DNA from: Pseudomonadota bacterium
Lineage (GTDB): Bacteria > Pseudomonadota > Alphaproteobacteria > Rhizobiales > Xanthobacteraceae
Length of the DNA stretch: 39,945 nt
Assembly: GCA_023386885.1 (NCBI GenBank)
Contig: JAEWIX010000073.1
Coordinates: forward strand, 1 to 39,945
Direction: 5' to 3'
Of this stretch, positions 31,952 through 39,945 are shown one piece after another. Every line of letters starts with the position of its first letter. Position 1 is the first letter of the stretch. A model generated the notes under the pieces. That model was not told the DNA's origin, made no database searches, and saw nothing but the letters and a program-made list of their open reading frames with translations. Made by a program: the position numbers and the translations under genes.

Positions 31952-32455
31952 TCACCGCGCCAACGCGTCGCGCAACTCGGGCCAGCGCTCGCGAGCCTCT
32001 TGCAGCACAGCGGCCGGATCGGCGGCGAAGGCATCGCGACTTTCGACGCGGGCGAACAGATAGAGCCGCTGGCCCGCGATCATCCAGAACTGCGGCCGGC
32101 CGGCGACGGTAACGCCGCGCGCCACGTCCACCGGATCGTAGCCGCCGAACTGGGGTCCGTAGATCTCCGGATGCGCCAGAAAAAATGCGCGATTGTCGTC
32201 GTTGCGAAAGCGCCAGACCGCACCCGCAACGGAAACTTCGAAATCGGAACGGCCCGGAACCGGACGCTTGTCGGTAAAATAGGCCACCGGATCCATGCCG
32301 CCGATCGCAAGGCCGGTCAGCCGGTCCACCACCACGCGCTCGGTGGTGGCGGCCTGCGCATGGCCGACGGCAACCCCGAGGATCGCCACCGTGAAGAGGC
32401 CCACCATGACCTCGCGACGGCGAAACCCGTCTCTTTCCTGCCGCCGTGCCGTCAT
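31952..32455 (-). CDS. Exported YHS-domain protein
   Basis: A 167-residue protein. The ATG at 32455 starts a basic N-terminus with RRR followed by a hydrophobic stretch (VMVGLFTVAILGVAVGHAQA), a signal peptide with a possible twin-arginine character. The mature part has the YHS core GLAIGGMDPVAYFTDKRPVPG, WRFRNDDNRAFFLAHPEIYGPQFGGYDPVDVARG and QRLYLFARVESRDAFAADP. The Cys that often binds metal in YHS proteins is not present, so metal binding is doubtful. Function unknown; periplasmic location is inferred. Divergent from the EipA gene. Confidence 0.85.
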   Translation of the reverse strand: MTARRQERDGFRRREVMVGLFTVAILGVAVGHAQAATTERVVVDRLTGLAIGGMDPVAYFTDKRPVPGRSDFEVSVAGAVWRFRNDDNRAFFLAHPEIYGPQFGGYDPVDVARGVTVAGRPQFWMIAGQRLYLFARVESRDAFAADPAAVLQEARERWPELRDALAR

Positions 32456-32566
32456 AGTTGATGTAAATAAGATGTGAGTCGGGGAACGATGGGCGCAGCC
32501 TAGACCGGTGCTTCTCAGCATGAGGTTAAAGCCGCGGCCGGGATTTTTACTATTCAGGGGTCCTTC

Positions 32567-33139
32567 ATGACGCTCGCTTCACGCTTGGCCGCGGTGCTGC
32601 TCGCCGCGATGACGCTCTGGGCAGTGCCGGCCGCGGCACAACAGGGTCAGGGCCGCCACACCTATTCGCCCGATGAACTGGTCGGCGCAGGCCACAAATT
32701 CTTCGGCAACGTCTCGCGCGGGCTCGCTTCGGTGATCGAGCGCGCGGTGAGCCAGTGGGGCCTGCCCAATGGCTACATTCTCGGCGAGGAAGGCTCGGGC
32801 GCGTTCGTCGCCGGGCTGCGCTATGGCGAAGGCACGCTCTACACCAAGAACGCCGGCGATCTGAAGGTCTACTGGCAGGGCCCCTCGGTCGGCTTCGACT
32901 GGGGCGGCGACGGCGCCCGCACCATGACGCTGGTCTATAACCTGCCGGCCACCAACGCGATCTATCAGCGCTTCGCCGGCGTCGACGGTTCCGCCTACAT
33001 CATCGGCGGCTTCGGCATGACCGCGCTGACCGCGAACGACATCGTGCTGGTGCCGATCCGCTCCGGGCTCGGGCTGCGCCTCGGCGCCAATATCGGCTAT
33101 CTCAAGTTCACCCCGCAGGCGACCTGGAATCCGTTCTGA
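32567..33139 (+). CDS. eipA: EipA-family envelope integrity protein (DUF1134)
   Basis: A 190-residue protein. A Sec signal peptide (MTLASRLAAVLLAAMTLWAVPAAA, residues 1-24) is followed by the DUF1134 domain: YSPDELVGAGHKFFGNVSRGLASVIERAVSQWG, GYILGEEGSGAFVAGLRYGEGTLYTKN, VGFDWGGDGARTMTLVYNLP and RSGLGLRLGANIGYLKFT. In Brucella the EipA homologue is a periplasmic beta-barrel-like protein needed for envelope integrity. The start is 7 bp after a GGGG-type Shine-Dalgarno (CAGGGGTCCTTC). Monocistronic by appearance. Confidence 0.92.
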   Translation: MTLASRLAAVLLAAMTLWAVPAAAQQGQGRHTYSPDELVGAGHKFFGNVSRGLASVIERAVSQWGLPNGYILGEEGSGAFVAGLRYGEGTLYTKNAGDLKVYWQGPSVGFDWGGDGARTMTLVYNLPATNAIYQRFAGVDGSAYIIGGFGMTALTANDIVLVPIRSGLGLRLGANIGYLKFTPQATWNPF

Positions 33140-33245
33140 TCGAGGGGCGGCCCGCCCGGATTCACGTTATTGCGGTATACGGCTGGCGTTGGCCCGGCCA
33201 GCCGTGGCATGGAAGACCGCAATTCTCTGGCGCGGAGCACTCCCC

Positions 33246-34445
33246 ATGATCGAGCCGATCATTTACATGGCGATCGGTTTTCTGCTCTCGGCCCTGTTGG
33301 GCCTGATGCTGCTACCGCTGGTCCACAATCGCGCCGTCCGCCTCACCACCAAGCGGCTGGAAGCGACCGCGCCGGTATCGCGCACTGAAGTTCAAGCCGA
33401 CAAGGACCAGTTGCGCGCCGAATTCGCGATGTCCGCCCGCAAGCTCGAAATGAGCATCGACCAGCTCAAGGCCAGGACCACCAGCCAAGCCGCCGACCTC
33501 GGCAAGAAGGTCGACGCCATCAACCGCCTGAAAATGGAGTTGAGCGCGCGGAACGCTGAAATCCTCGCCTTGCAGGCGCGTGAACAGACACTGACGAACC
33601 TGCTCCGTGCCGCCACCGACGATTTGACGGCAACCACCGGCACGTTGCACACCACCCAGCAGACCCTTGGCGAACGACAGGCCGAGTCGGTGCGACTGAG
33701 CACCGAACTCACGGAACAGTCGCAGACTGCCGAAACCCGCCAGGCCGAACTGATGGCCGTACATCAGCAAATCGACCAGTTGAAGCAGCGCGTCGATGAA
33801 GCCGAACGCGAGTTCGCCGCGACCCAACAGCAACTCGAGCAGCATCGCACCGAACTGGCGACCACCACCAGCGAACTGTCGGAGGCGCGCGGCCACGTCG
33901 AAAGCCTGAGCCGTCGCGTCAGCGATCTCGACGGGCAACTGATCGCGCAGGTCAGGGAAACCGAAACGCTCGGCCGGGAAGCCGACGCGCTGCGGGAACA
34001 GGTGGCAACGCAGACTGCGACACTCACCGAGCGCAACGAAGAAAACGTCCGCCTGCGCGAGGCGCGCGAGGAAGCGGAAACCGCCGTGAAGCAATTGCGC
34101 GACGAGGTGTTCGCACTCAGCAACAATCGCTCGTCCCCGGCGCTCGCAACCTTGCAGGCCGAGCATGCCAACGCCGCCGCCAAGTTGCAGGCACTGCGCG
34201 AGGAACGCGATGCCTTCCAGCGCGAGCAGGCGGAGAACGCGGTGCTGCGCGAGCGGATCAACAATATCGCCGCCGAGGTCGCGCGGCTGACCATGACGCT
34301 GGAAGGCCCGGATTCGCCGATCAACGCCATCCTGGAGGCCGCGCCGGCGCATGCCGCCAATGGTGGCCCCGTCGCCACGCTTCAGCAGACGCTGGCGGAC
34401 CGGATTCGGGCGCTGCAATCGCAGGCCACCCGCCATCCGGGTTAG
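33246..34445 (+). CDS. Membrane-anchored long coiled-coil protein, conserved hypothetical
   Basis: A 399-residue protein. The ATG at 33246 (MIEPIIYMAIGFLLSALLGLMLLP) gives an N-terminal transmembrane anchor at residues 3-25, then HNRAVRLTTKRLEAT and a nearly continuous coiled coil from about 60 to 350, rich in Glu, Gln, Ala and Leu with heptad spacing (QLKARTTSQAADLGKKVDAINRLK, AEREFAATQQQLEQHRTELA). There are no catalytic motifs. From memory, similar proteins occur across Rhizobiales without a known function. A scaffold or envelope role is a guess. The TAG stop abuts a dispersed repeat. Confidence 0.85.
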   Translation: MIEPIIYMAIGFLLSALLGLMLLPLVHNRAVRLTTKRLEATAPVSRTEVQADKDQLRAEFAMSARKLEMSIDQLKARTTSQAADLGKKVDAINRLKMELSARNAEILALQAREQTLTNLLRAATDDLTATTGTLHTTQQTLGERQAESVRLSTELTEQSQTAETRQAELMAVHQQIDQLKQRVDEAEREFAATQQQLEQHRTELATTTSELSEARGHVESLSRRVSDLDGQLIAQVRETETLGREADALREQVATQTATLTERNEENVRLREAREEAETAVKQLRDEVFALSNNRSSPALATLQAEHANAAAKLQALREERDAFQREQAENAVLRERINNIAAEVARLTMTLEGPDSPINAILEAAPAHAANGGPVATLQQTLADRIRALQSQATRHPG

Positions 34446-34556
34446 AGCCATTTCCATTCCGACAGAATCGGAATGGGGCTCCAGATTCTTGTTTTGACGT
34501 GTTTTCTTGACGCGAAGCGGTATCCACTTCGCTCGAAAACGCGATGGTTTTCGCCC
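34444..34556. repeat. Dispersed intergenic repeat abutting the stop codon of the coiled-coil gene
   Basis: It starts with the TAG/AGAGCC of the gene end and forms a hairpin CCATTCCGA-CAGAA-TCGGAATGG, bracketed by GAGCC/GGCTC. It continues with AGATTCTTGTTTTGACG and TATCCACTTCGCTCGAAAA. I recognise this layout as a common intergenic repeat in Bradyrhizobium-like genomes (from memory). No gene lies between it and the tRNA at 34646. Confidence 0.6.
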
Positions 34557-34645
34557 CGCCGCGCTTGACACCGCAGCCCCACACTTCGTAAATCGCGGCG
34601 TCGAACCGGCCCCGCCCTCCTTGGCGGCCCGCCGCCGACGATCCC

Positions 34646-34720
34646 GGGCGCATAGCTCAGCGGGAGAGCGTTCCCTTCACACGGGAGAGGTCCAAGGTTC
34701 GATCCCTTGTGCGCCCACCA
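34646..34720 (+). tRNA. tRNA-Val (CAC)
   Basis: A 75-nt cloverleaf with encoded CCA: acceptor GGGCGCA/TGCGCCC, D stem GCTC/GAGC, anticodon stem TTCCC/GGGAG with loop TTCACAC (anticodon CAC, reads GUG), and T arm CAAGG-TTCGATC-CCTTG. The bases between it and the ABC-F gene (34721-34955) show no other gene. Confidence 0.95.
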
Positions 34721-34955
34721 TCCTTTTATCTTCAGCACCTTTAAAACATCCGCCGGAATGCATCCGGGCGTCGTCTGCGCCCGCGCGACATCAGCGTGTC
34801 ACCCAGGGCAACTTGTGACGAGCAGGATGCCGCTCTATATCGGCCGTGCGACGCGCCGTTCTCCGGATGCGTTCGCGTGAAAAGGAATTAGGCACCGATG
34901 GATCTCAACCCGACAGCACCGCCAGTCTGCTTTGCCATCGGGAGAATCCGTATCC

Positions 34956-36542
34956 ATGCCTGCTTCAATCACCCTCGCCAAATGTTCATGGTCCACGCCT
35001 GACGGCCGGGCTCTGCTTTCCGATCTTGAGCTGACGTTCGGCTCCGAACGAGCGGGTCTCGTCGGCCGCAACGGCATCGGCAAAACCACCCTCCTCAAAT
35101 TGATCTCGGGCGAGTTGCGACCCCACACCGGGTCGGTCACCGTCGATGGCACCTTGGGCATCCTGCGCCAAACGCTTCAGGCGACCCCAGGCGAAACGAT
35201 CGCGGATTTATTCGGCATCGCCGATGCGTTGACCCTGCTGCGCCGCGCCGAGAACGGCGAAGCCTCCGCCGAGGAACTTGCCGATGCCGACTGGACGCTG
35301 GAGGCCAGAGTTGCTTCCGCGCTCGCACGTCTCGGATTGGATGCGAGTCCCGAAACGCACCTCGCGACACTATCGGGCGGGCAAAGCACGCGGGCGCGTC
35401 TCGCTGCGCTCATCTTCTCAGAGCCCGACGTCCTGCTGCTCGACGAACCGACCAACAACCTCGACCGCGAGGGACGCGCGGCAGTGATCGACTTCCTCTC
35501 CGAGTGGCGCGGCGGCGCGATCGTCGTCAGCCATGACCGGGAGTTGCTTGAGACCATGGATGCCATCGTCGAGATGACGTCGCTCGGAGCCACGCGTTAC
35601 GGCGGCAATTGGAGCCAATACCGCGAGCGCAAGGCCGTTGAGCTTGCCGCCGCCCGACACAATCTGGCGGATGCCGAGAAGCGCGTGACGGAGATCGACC
35701 GAAAAGCGCAAGATGCCACCGAGAGGAAAGCGCAGAAGGATCGCGCCGGGCAAAGAAAGCGGGCAAAGGGCGACCTGCCACGCATCCTGACAGGGATGCG
35801 CAAGGACCGGAGCGAAGATACGGGCGGTGCGACGGCCCGTCTCGCGGACCGACAGCGCGCGCAGGCGTTCGAGGCTGCCGCCTCCGCGCGTAAGCGCATC
35901 GAAATTCTTCAACCGCTTTCCGTCGTTCTGCCGCCGACGCACTTACCGGTCAGCAAGTCGGTCCTGACGATCGATGCCGTGAGCGTCGGTTACAAGCCCG
36001 ATCGGCCGATCATCAAGAATCTGTCTTTCGCCATCACCGGGCCGGAGCGCATTGCGGTTGTCGGACCGAACGGTTCCGGCAAGACGACGTTTCTGGCGCT
36101 CGTTGCCGGGCAGTTGCAACCGTGGAGCGGGACCGTGCGGATGATGACCGACTTTGCGGTGTTCGACCAACAGGTGAGTCTTCTCGATCCGTCGGTCTCG
36201 GTTCGCGACAACTTCCGGCGTCTCAACCGCACGACCGATGAGAATGCTTGCCGGGCGGCGCTGGCCCGCTTCATGTTTCGAGCCGATGCAGCACTTCAAC
36301 GAGTCTCCAGTCTCAGCGGCGGGCAATTGCTGCGGGCCGGTCTGGCTTGCGTGCTCGGCGGACCGACTCCGCCCCCGCTCCTGATTCTGGACGAGCCGAC
36401 CAATCATCTCGACATCGACTCGATCGAGGCTGTCGAGGCAGGATTGCGCGCTTATGACGGCGCGCTGTTGATCGTCAGCCATGACGAGGCATTTCTCGAA
36501 TCCATCGCCATCTCAAGCAGACTGGACCTCGCACGCACCTGA
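34956..36542 (+). CDS. ABC-F family ATPase (duplicated ATP-binding domains, no membrane part)
   Basis: A 528-residue protein with two ABC domains. The first has Walker A GRNGIGKTT (37-45), signature LSGGQSTRARLAAL and Walker B DVLLLDEPTNNLD. The second has GPNGSGKTTF, LSGGQLLRAGLACVL and LLILDEPTNHLD. The charged linker between them (about 230-310, DRKAQDATERKAQKDRAGQRKR) corresponds to the ABC-F linker that reaches into the ribosomal P/E site. Members rescue stalled ribosomes or protect them from antibiotics. The subtype cannot be assigned by eye; it is not an obvious EttA or Uup, since the linker is short and the C-terminal coiled coil of Uup is missing. ATG 34956 has GGGAG upstream. It carries more TTG/TTC codons than its neighbours, so later acquisition is possible. 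Confidence 0.9.
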   Translation: MPASITLAKCSWSTPDGRALLSDLELTFGSERAGLVGRNGIGKTTLLKLISGELRPHTGSVTVDGTLGILRQTLQATPGETIADLFGIADALTLLRRAENGEASAEELADADWTLEARVASALARLGLDASPETHLATLSGGQSTRARLAALIFSEPDVLLLDEPTNNLDREGRAAVIDFLSEWRGGAIVVSHDRELLETMDAIVEMTSLGATRYGGNWSQYRERKAVELAAARHNLADAEKRVTEIDRKAQDATERKAQKDRAGQRKRAKGDLPRILTGMRKDRSEDTGGATARLADRQRAQAFEAAASARKRIEILQPLSVVLPPTHLPVSKSVLTIDAVSVGYKPDRPIIKNLSFAITGPERIAVVGPNGSGKTTFLALVAGQLQPWSGTVRMMTDFAVFDQQVSLLDPSVSVRDNFRRLNRTTDENACRAALARFMFRADAALQRVSSLSGGQLLRAGLACVLGGPTPPPLLILDEPTNHLDIDSIEAVEAGLRAYDGALLIVSHDEAFLESIAISSRLDLART

Positions 36543-36570
36543 TCGGTGTTTCGTCGTCACCGGACAAAAG

Positions 36571-36598
36571 AAAAAGGGCCAACCTTTCGGCTGGCCCT
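36571..36598 (-). terminator. Rho-independent terminator of the outer-membrane protein gene
   Basis: On the minus strand, AGGGCCAGCC-GAAA-GGTTGGCCCT (10-bp stem, GNRA loop) is followed by TTTTTCTTTT, 45 bp after the porin stop. Confidence 0.9.
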
Positions 36599-36643
36599 GT
36601 GCAGTTTGCTCTTGGTAAAAACGAAATCTGATCGCGTCGACGA

Positions 36644-37366
36644 TCAGTAGCGCACGGCGGGTCCGCCCCAGCCGAAGTGATAGTTCACGCCGACCTTGAT
36701 GGTGTGCACCGACGCACCGACGTCCACGCCCGGCGGCAGCAGCGCCGCGCCGTAGTTGGCCTTGCTGAAATCGGCGTACATGTATTCGGCCTTGGCCGAC
36801 CACGCCGGCGCGAACATCCATTCAAGACCGCCACCGACGGTCCAGCCGGAATGCGTGCGGGTCTGCGAGAACACGTTCACGCCCGCAACATCCGCCGAAA
36901 CCTTGTTGTTGGCCCAGGCATAACCGCCCTTGGCGTAGAGCAGCACGCTGTCGAAGGCGACGCCGAGACGACCGGTGACGCTGCCCATCGCATTGATGCG
37001 ATCGCGCACAACCGCGGGACCGAAAGTTTCGCTATAGCCGATGCTGCCGCCAGCCGCGTCGACTTCAAGGCCCCAGACGAACTGGCTGCCCGGCGCCTGC
37101 CAGTTGTAGCCGATGGTGCCGCCGCCAAAGCCGCCCTTCAGCGCGTCGGTGTTCGCCGTTCCGAGATTGACACCACCGACGCTGGCGCTGACCGAATTCG
37201 ACCAGCCGTAACCGCCCATGGCGCCGACATAGAAGCCCGACCAGTTGGTCGCCGGGCTCACCATCGGAGCCGGAGCCTTGGTGTAGGGCCGCGCCGCCAG
37301 ATCGGCCGCGAAGGAAGGTGCGCTCATCGCGACGACTGCGACGGAAGCGAGAATAATTTTCTTCAT
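36644..37366 (-). CDS. Small outer-membrane beta-barrel protein (Omp25/RopB-like)
   Basis: A 240-residue protein with a clear signal peptide (MKKIILASVAVVAMSAPSFA, cleaved before ADLAARP), then a short Pro-rich segment (YTKAPAPM) and an eight-stranded-type barrel: NWSGFYVGAMGGYGW, GGFGGGTIGYNWQ, GSVTGRLGVAFDSVLLYAKGGYAW, WTVGGGLEWMFAPAWSAKAEYMYADF and the terminal VHTIKVGVNYHFGW. This is the Rhizobiales family of abundant small surface porin-like proteins (Omp25/Omp31, RopB). The final VRY tail is slightly longer than the usual terminal aromatic. It is monocistronic, with its own terminator. Confidence 0.93.
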   Translation of the reverse strand: MKKIILASVAVVAMSAPSFAADLAARPYTKAPAPMVSPATNWSGFYVGAMGGYGWSNSVSASVGGVNLGTANTDALKGGFGGGTIGYNWQAPGSQFVWGLEVDAAGGSIGYSETFGPAVVRDRINAMGSVTGRLGVAFDSVLLYAKGGYAWANNKVSADVAGVNVFSQTRTHSGWTVGGGLEWMFAPAWSAKAEYMYADFSKANYGAALLPPGVDVGASVHTIKVGVNYHFGWGGPAVRY

Positions 37367-37465
37367 GATTTAAGATCCCAGCAGGTTTGAAGTTCCTGGG
37401 GAACCCAATAGGCGATGGAACCCGGTTCCTACAACCTTAATTTGCATTAACGATTGCATTCGCGC

Positions 37466-37498
37466 CACAGCGTTGCATTATTGCAACGCAACGCTGTG
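37466..37498. promoter_or_regulatory. Perfect 11-bp inverted repeat upstream of the outer-membrane protein gene
   Basis: CACAGCGTTGC (37466-37476) and GCAACGCTGTG (37488-37498) are exact reverse complements, and an inner palindrome GTTGCA-TTAT-TGCAAC is nested inside. It lies 100-130 bp upstream of the porin start and 45 bp beyond the stop of the thiamine-diphosphate enzyme gene. No T run follows on the minus strand, so an operator or mRNA hairpin is more likely than a terminator. Confidence 0.45.
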
Positions 37499-37541
37499 TT
37501 AACCTTTTCATTTTGCTAACAAATAATGAAACGGGCGGCGC

Positions 37542-39086
37542 CTACATCCGCACTTCAATCAGCCGCGGGCCCTTCTCCGCGTTGGCTTCCGCCAGCGCCT
37601 TGTTGAAGTCGTCGACGGTCTCCACCGCGCGGCCGGGGACGCCCATGCCTTTGGCGAGCGACACCCAGTCGAGCGTAGGGCGGTCGATGCTCAGCATGTC
37701 CTGCGCACGACGGCCGGGCTCGCCGGCGCCGACGCCGTCGAACTCGCCGCGCAGGATCTGATACATGCGATTGGCAAACACGATGGTGACGACGTCGAGA
37801 TTCTCGCGCGCCTGCGTCCACAGCGACTGCAGCGTGTACATCGCGCTGCCGTCGCCGACCATGCAGATCACCTTGCGGTCGGGACAGGCGACCGCGGCGC
37901 CCGTCGCTACCGGCGTCGAGAAGCCGATCGAGCCGCCCATGTTCTGCAGCCAGTCGTGCGGCGCGGCCGCCGCCGTCGGCGGAAAGAAGCCACGCCCGGT
38001 GGTGATCGATTCATCGACCACGATGGCGTTCTCCGGAATGGCGGCGGCGATGGCCATCGCGATCGCTTCATGCGTCAGCGCGCCGGTCGGCTTCACCAGT
38101 TCCATCGACTTCTGAGGCTTGGCGTCGGCCGGCTTCGCGCCGACAGCCGACGCCAAAGCCTCCAGCGCCGCGACGGAATTGTCGCCGCCCTCGGTCATGC
38201 GATGCACTTCGCAGCCTTCGGGCTTCAACAGGCTCGGCTTGTCGGGATAGGCGAAGAACGCCACCGGATCGTTGGCCTCGACCAGAACGATATGACGAAA
38301 CTCTTTCAGCACCGGCAATGCCTGCGCCACCACATAAGGCACGCGCTCGATGGCGAAACGGCCCTGCCCGCGCGCCATCCGCGCATTGTAGGTCTGCCCC
38401 ATCACCGCACAGCCGGTCTTTCCGGCGATCTGCTGAGCCAGCGCCAATCCCTTTTCGGTGAGCGCGCCTCCGGTCATCAGCAACAGCGTGCGCTCGCCGC
38501 CCCGCAGCACGCGCGCCGCGGCATCGACGGCTTCGGTGGAATAGCCGGCGCGCTGCGACGACGCCGGCACTTCCGCAATGCCATCGGCCTCGTTCCACGC
38601 GGTGTCGGCGGGCAGGATTAGCGTTGCGATCTGCGGCGGCGCGCCGCTGGCCGCCGCGATGGCGGCGGCGCCGTCCCGCGCCACGGATTTCGCATCCGGC
38701 GAGGTGCGCACCCAGTTCGACATCGGCCGCGCCAGCCCCTCGATATCGGAGGTGAGCGGCGCGTTGTATTCGATGTGATAGCCGGCGTGCTGGCCGACGA
38801 TGTTGACGATGCCCGACGCCGCCTTCTTGGCGTTGTGCAGATTGGCGAGGCCGTTGGCGAGACCCGGCCCGAGATGCAGCAAGGTCGAGGCCGGCGTGCC
38901 TTTCATGCGGAAGTAGCCGTCGGCAGCGCCGGTCACCACGCCTTCGAACAGGCCGAGCACGCAGCGCATGCCCTCGACCCGATCCAGCGCCGCGACAAAG
39001 TGCATCTCCGACGTGCCCGGATTGGTGAAGCAAACATTGACGCCACCAGCGACCAGCGTTCGCACCAGACTTTCCGCACCGTTCAT
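37542..39086 (-). CDS. Thiamine-diphosphate-dependent enzyme, acetolactate synthase large-subunit-like
   Basis: A 514-residue protein with the three-domain ThDP fold. The N-terminal pyrimidine-binding domain has VCFTNPGTSEMHFVAAL with the catalytic-type Glu. The central domain is about 190-330. The C-terminal pyrophosphate-binding domain has VGDGSAMYTLQSLWTQARENLDVVTIVFANR (GDG...N, Mg-ThDP). The ATG at 39086 (MNGAESLV) is chosen over a start at 39107. Proteins of this type are commonly labelled acetolactate synthase, but no small regulatory subunit (ilvH) or ilv genes are adjacent, and the shorter length and GLFEGVVTGAADGYFRM motif suggest a decarboxylase/lyase of the benzoylformate or 2-oxoacid type. 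The substrate is open. Confidence 0.85.
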   Translation of the reverse strand: MNGAESLVRTLVAGGVNVCFTNPGTSEMHFVAALDRVEGMRCVLGLFEGVVTGAADGYFRMKGTPASTLLHLGPGLANGLANLHNAKKAASGIVNIVGQHAGYHIEYNAPLTSDIEGLARPMSNWVRTSPDAKSVARDGAAAIAAASGAPPQIATLILPADTAWNEADGIAEVPASSQRAGYSTEAVDAAARVLRGGERTLLLMTGGALTEKGLALAQQIAGKTGCAVMGQTYNARMARGQGRFAIERVPYVVAQALPVLKEFRHIVLVEANDPVAFFAYPDKPSLLKPEGCEVHRMTEGGDNSVAALEALASAVGAKPADAKPQKSMELVKPTGALTHEAIAMAIAAAIPENAIVVDESITTGRGFFPPTAAAAPHDWLQNMGGSIGFSTPVATGAAVACPDRKVICMVGDGSAMYTLQSLWTQARENLDVVTIVFANRMYQILRGEFDGVGAGEPGRRAQDMLSIDRPTLDWVSLAKGMGVPGRAVETVDDFNKALAEANAEKGPRLIEVRM

Positions 39087-39338
39087 CGTCACGCTCCCTT
39101 CATGCACTTTGTTTCATTCAAGATGAACCATTGTTGGCGCGCTGCGTCAAAGGATTAAGGGCGGCTGCAATGCAGCCATCCGGGAAGGCACCGATGGCGT
39201 GGATTTGATGCCCGCTATCAATTGCGCGACTTTTCGGTCACGCCGGATTCGGAAATCCAGATTTCACAAGGCTGTGGGTTGCGAAACGCCGCGAACTATG
39301 GCCTTCCTGATGACAAATTGAACCTTGAAGGGGCGAAG

Positions 39339-39911
39339 ATGAAGCGAGGGTTTGCTGTCCTGCTGGCTGCGGCGACGCTGGGACTGATGATGACCGGAAG
39401 CGCCTCGGCGCAGATGGATACGCGGGTCTTCATGGACCCGAACTATCACCTGCCGTTCGGCGGGGCCAGTTCGATCCCGCGAACCACCGTCAACTTCGAT
39501 GGAAACTACGCACCCGGCACCATCGTCATCAACACCAGGGAACGCCGCCTCTACCTGGTGCAGCCGAACGGAACGGCGCTGCGCTACGGCATCGGTGTCG
39601 GCCGCGACGGCTTCCGCTGGTCCGGCACCCACCGCATCACCGCCAAGAAGGAATGGCCGGATTGGACCCCGCCCGCGCAGATGCTGCGACGGCGCCCCGA
39701 CCTGCCGCGCCACATGAAGGGCGGTATCGAAAACCCGCTCGGCGCGCGCGCGATGTATCTCGGCTCGACGCTGTATCGCATCCACGGCTCCAACGAGCCG
39801 GAGACGATCGGCCAGGCGGTATCATCCGGCTGCTTCCGCATGACCAACGACGACGTCACCGATCTCTACAGCCGCGTCGCTGTCGGCACCACCGTGGTGG
39901 TGAAGAACTGA
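39339..39911 (+). CDS. L,D-transpeptidase (YkuD family), exported
   Basis: A 190-residue protein with a Sec signal peptide (MKRGFAVLLAAATLGLMMTGSASA, 1-24) and a YkuD domain over about 58-188. IVINTRERRLYLV opens it, and the active site is HGSN (His149) with SSGCFRM (Cys165). It makes 3-3 cross-links in peptidoglycan or anchors proteins to it in the periplasm. The ATG at 39339 has AAGGGG six bases upstream; the frame continues to 39222 without homology. The domain is complete, and the window ends 34 bp later. Confidence 0.94.
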   Translation: MKRGFAVLLAAATLGLMMTGSASAQMDTRVFMDPNYHLPFGGASSIPRTTVNFDGNYAPGTIVINTRERRLYLVQPNGTALRYGIGVGRDGFRWSGTHRITAKKEWPDWTPPAQMLRRRPDLPRHMKGGIENPLGARAMYLGSTLYRIHGSNEPETIGQAVSSGCFRMTNDDVTDLYSRVAVGTTVVVKN

Positions 39912-39945
39912 CGTGCGTTCTAACAGCCTCCCTGGGGGGGCCCCC

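Overview
The window looks like a chromosomal segment of an alphaproteobacterium of the order Rhizobiales, most likely the Bradyrhizobium/Rhodopseudomonas group (Nitrobacteraceae). The evidence is GC-rich codon use, the pairing of ctrA with chpT, a DUF1134/EipA protein, an Omp25/RopB-like small porin, and several intergenic palindromes of the kinds scattered through those genomes. This assignment is inference from gene content; no database was searched.

Bases 1-13,900 are accessory. The minus strand carries the first 982 residues of a very large LEPR-XLL surface/secreted protein with a metzincin-type zinc motif, which runs off the left edge. Next is a 10.8-kb segment (3078-13885) bounded by 28-bp inverted ends that match at 23 of 28 positions and resemble IS21-family termini. 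Its edges hold wrecked genes: an IS3 OrfA fragment, a UDP-glucuronate epimerase C-terminus on the left and a UDP-glucose dehydrogenase C-terminus on the right. Its middle is an intact small nonribosomal peptide locus: a 4'-phosphopantetheinyl transferase, a GNAT acetyltransferase, a C-PCP-TE synthetase without an A domain, a Wzm/Wzt-type polysaccharide ABC exporter, and a convergent C-A-PCP synthetase whose A-domain pocket reads V-D-W-V-S-S-L-A-D-K, close to the beta-alanine code. The right boundary lies about 15 bp from the 3' end of a CAU tRNA gene. This locus is my best candidate for an undescribed system.

Bases 14,159-31,000 are core motility and cell-cycle genes. After an MFS permease come flhA, a small membrane protein followed by a candidate C-rich-loop sRNA, fliJ and fliI (minus), then ctrA (plus) with four GANTC sites in its promoter region. 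TTAA-N7-type CtrA boxes lie upstream of flhA and fliI. A yjfL-ygiB-ygiC-like operon follows. Then comes a minus-strand chemotaxis operon cheA-cheW-cheY-cheB-cheR, whose CheA carries a C-terminal receiver domain. Upstream of cheA lies chpT, the phosphotransferase that feeds CtrA. Two large palindromes separate cheA from chpT, and the second supplies the chpT stop codon.

Bases 31,000-39,945 are housekeeping and envelope genes: a CysQ-like phosphatase, a YHS-domain exported protein, EipA, a membrane-anchored coiled-coil protein, tRNA-Val(CAC), an ABC-F ATPase, a small outer-membrane beta-barrel protein, a thiamine-diphosphate enzyme and an L,D-transpeptidase. The window ends in an odd G8C5 run.
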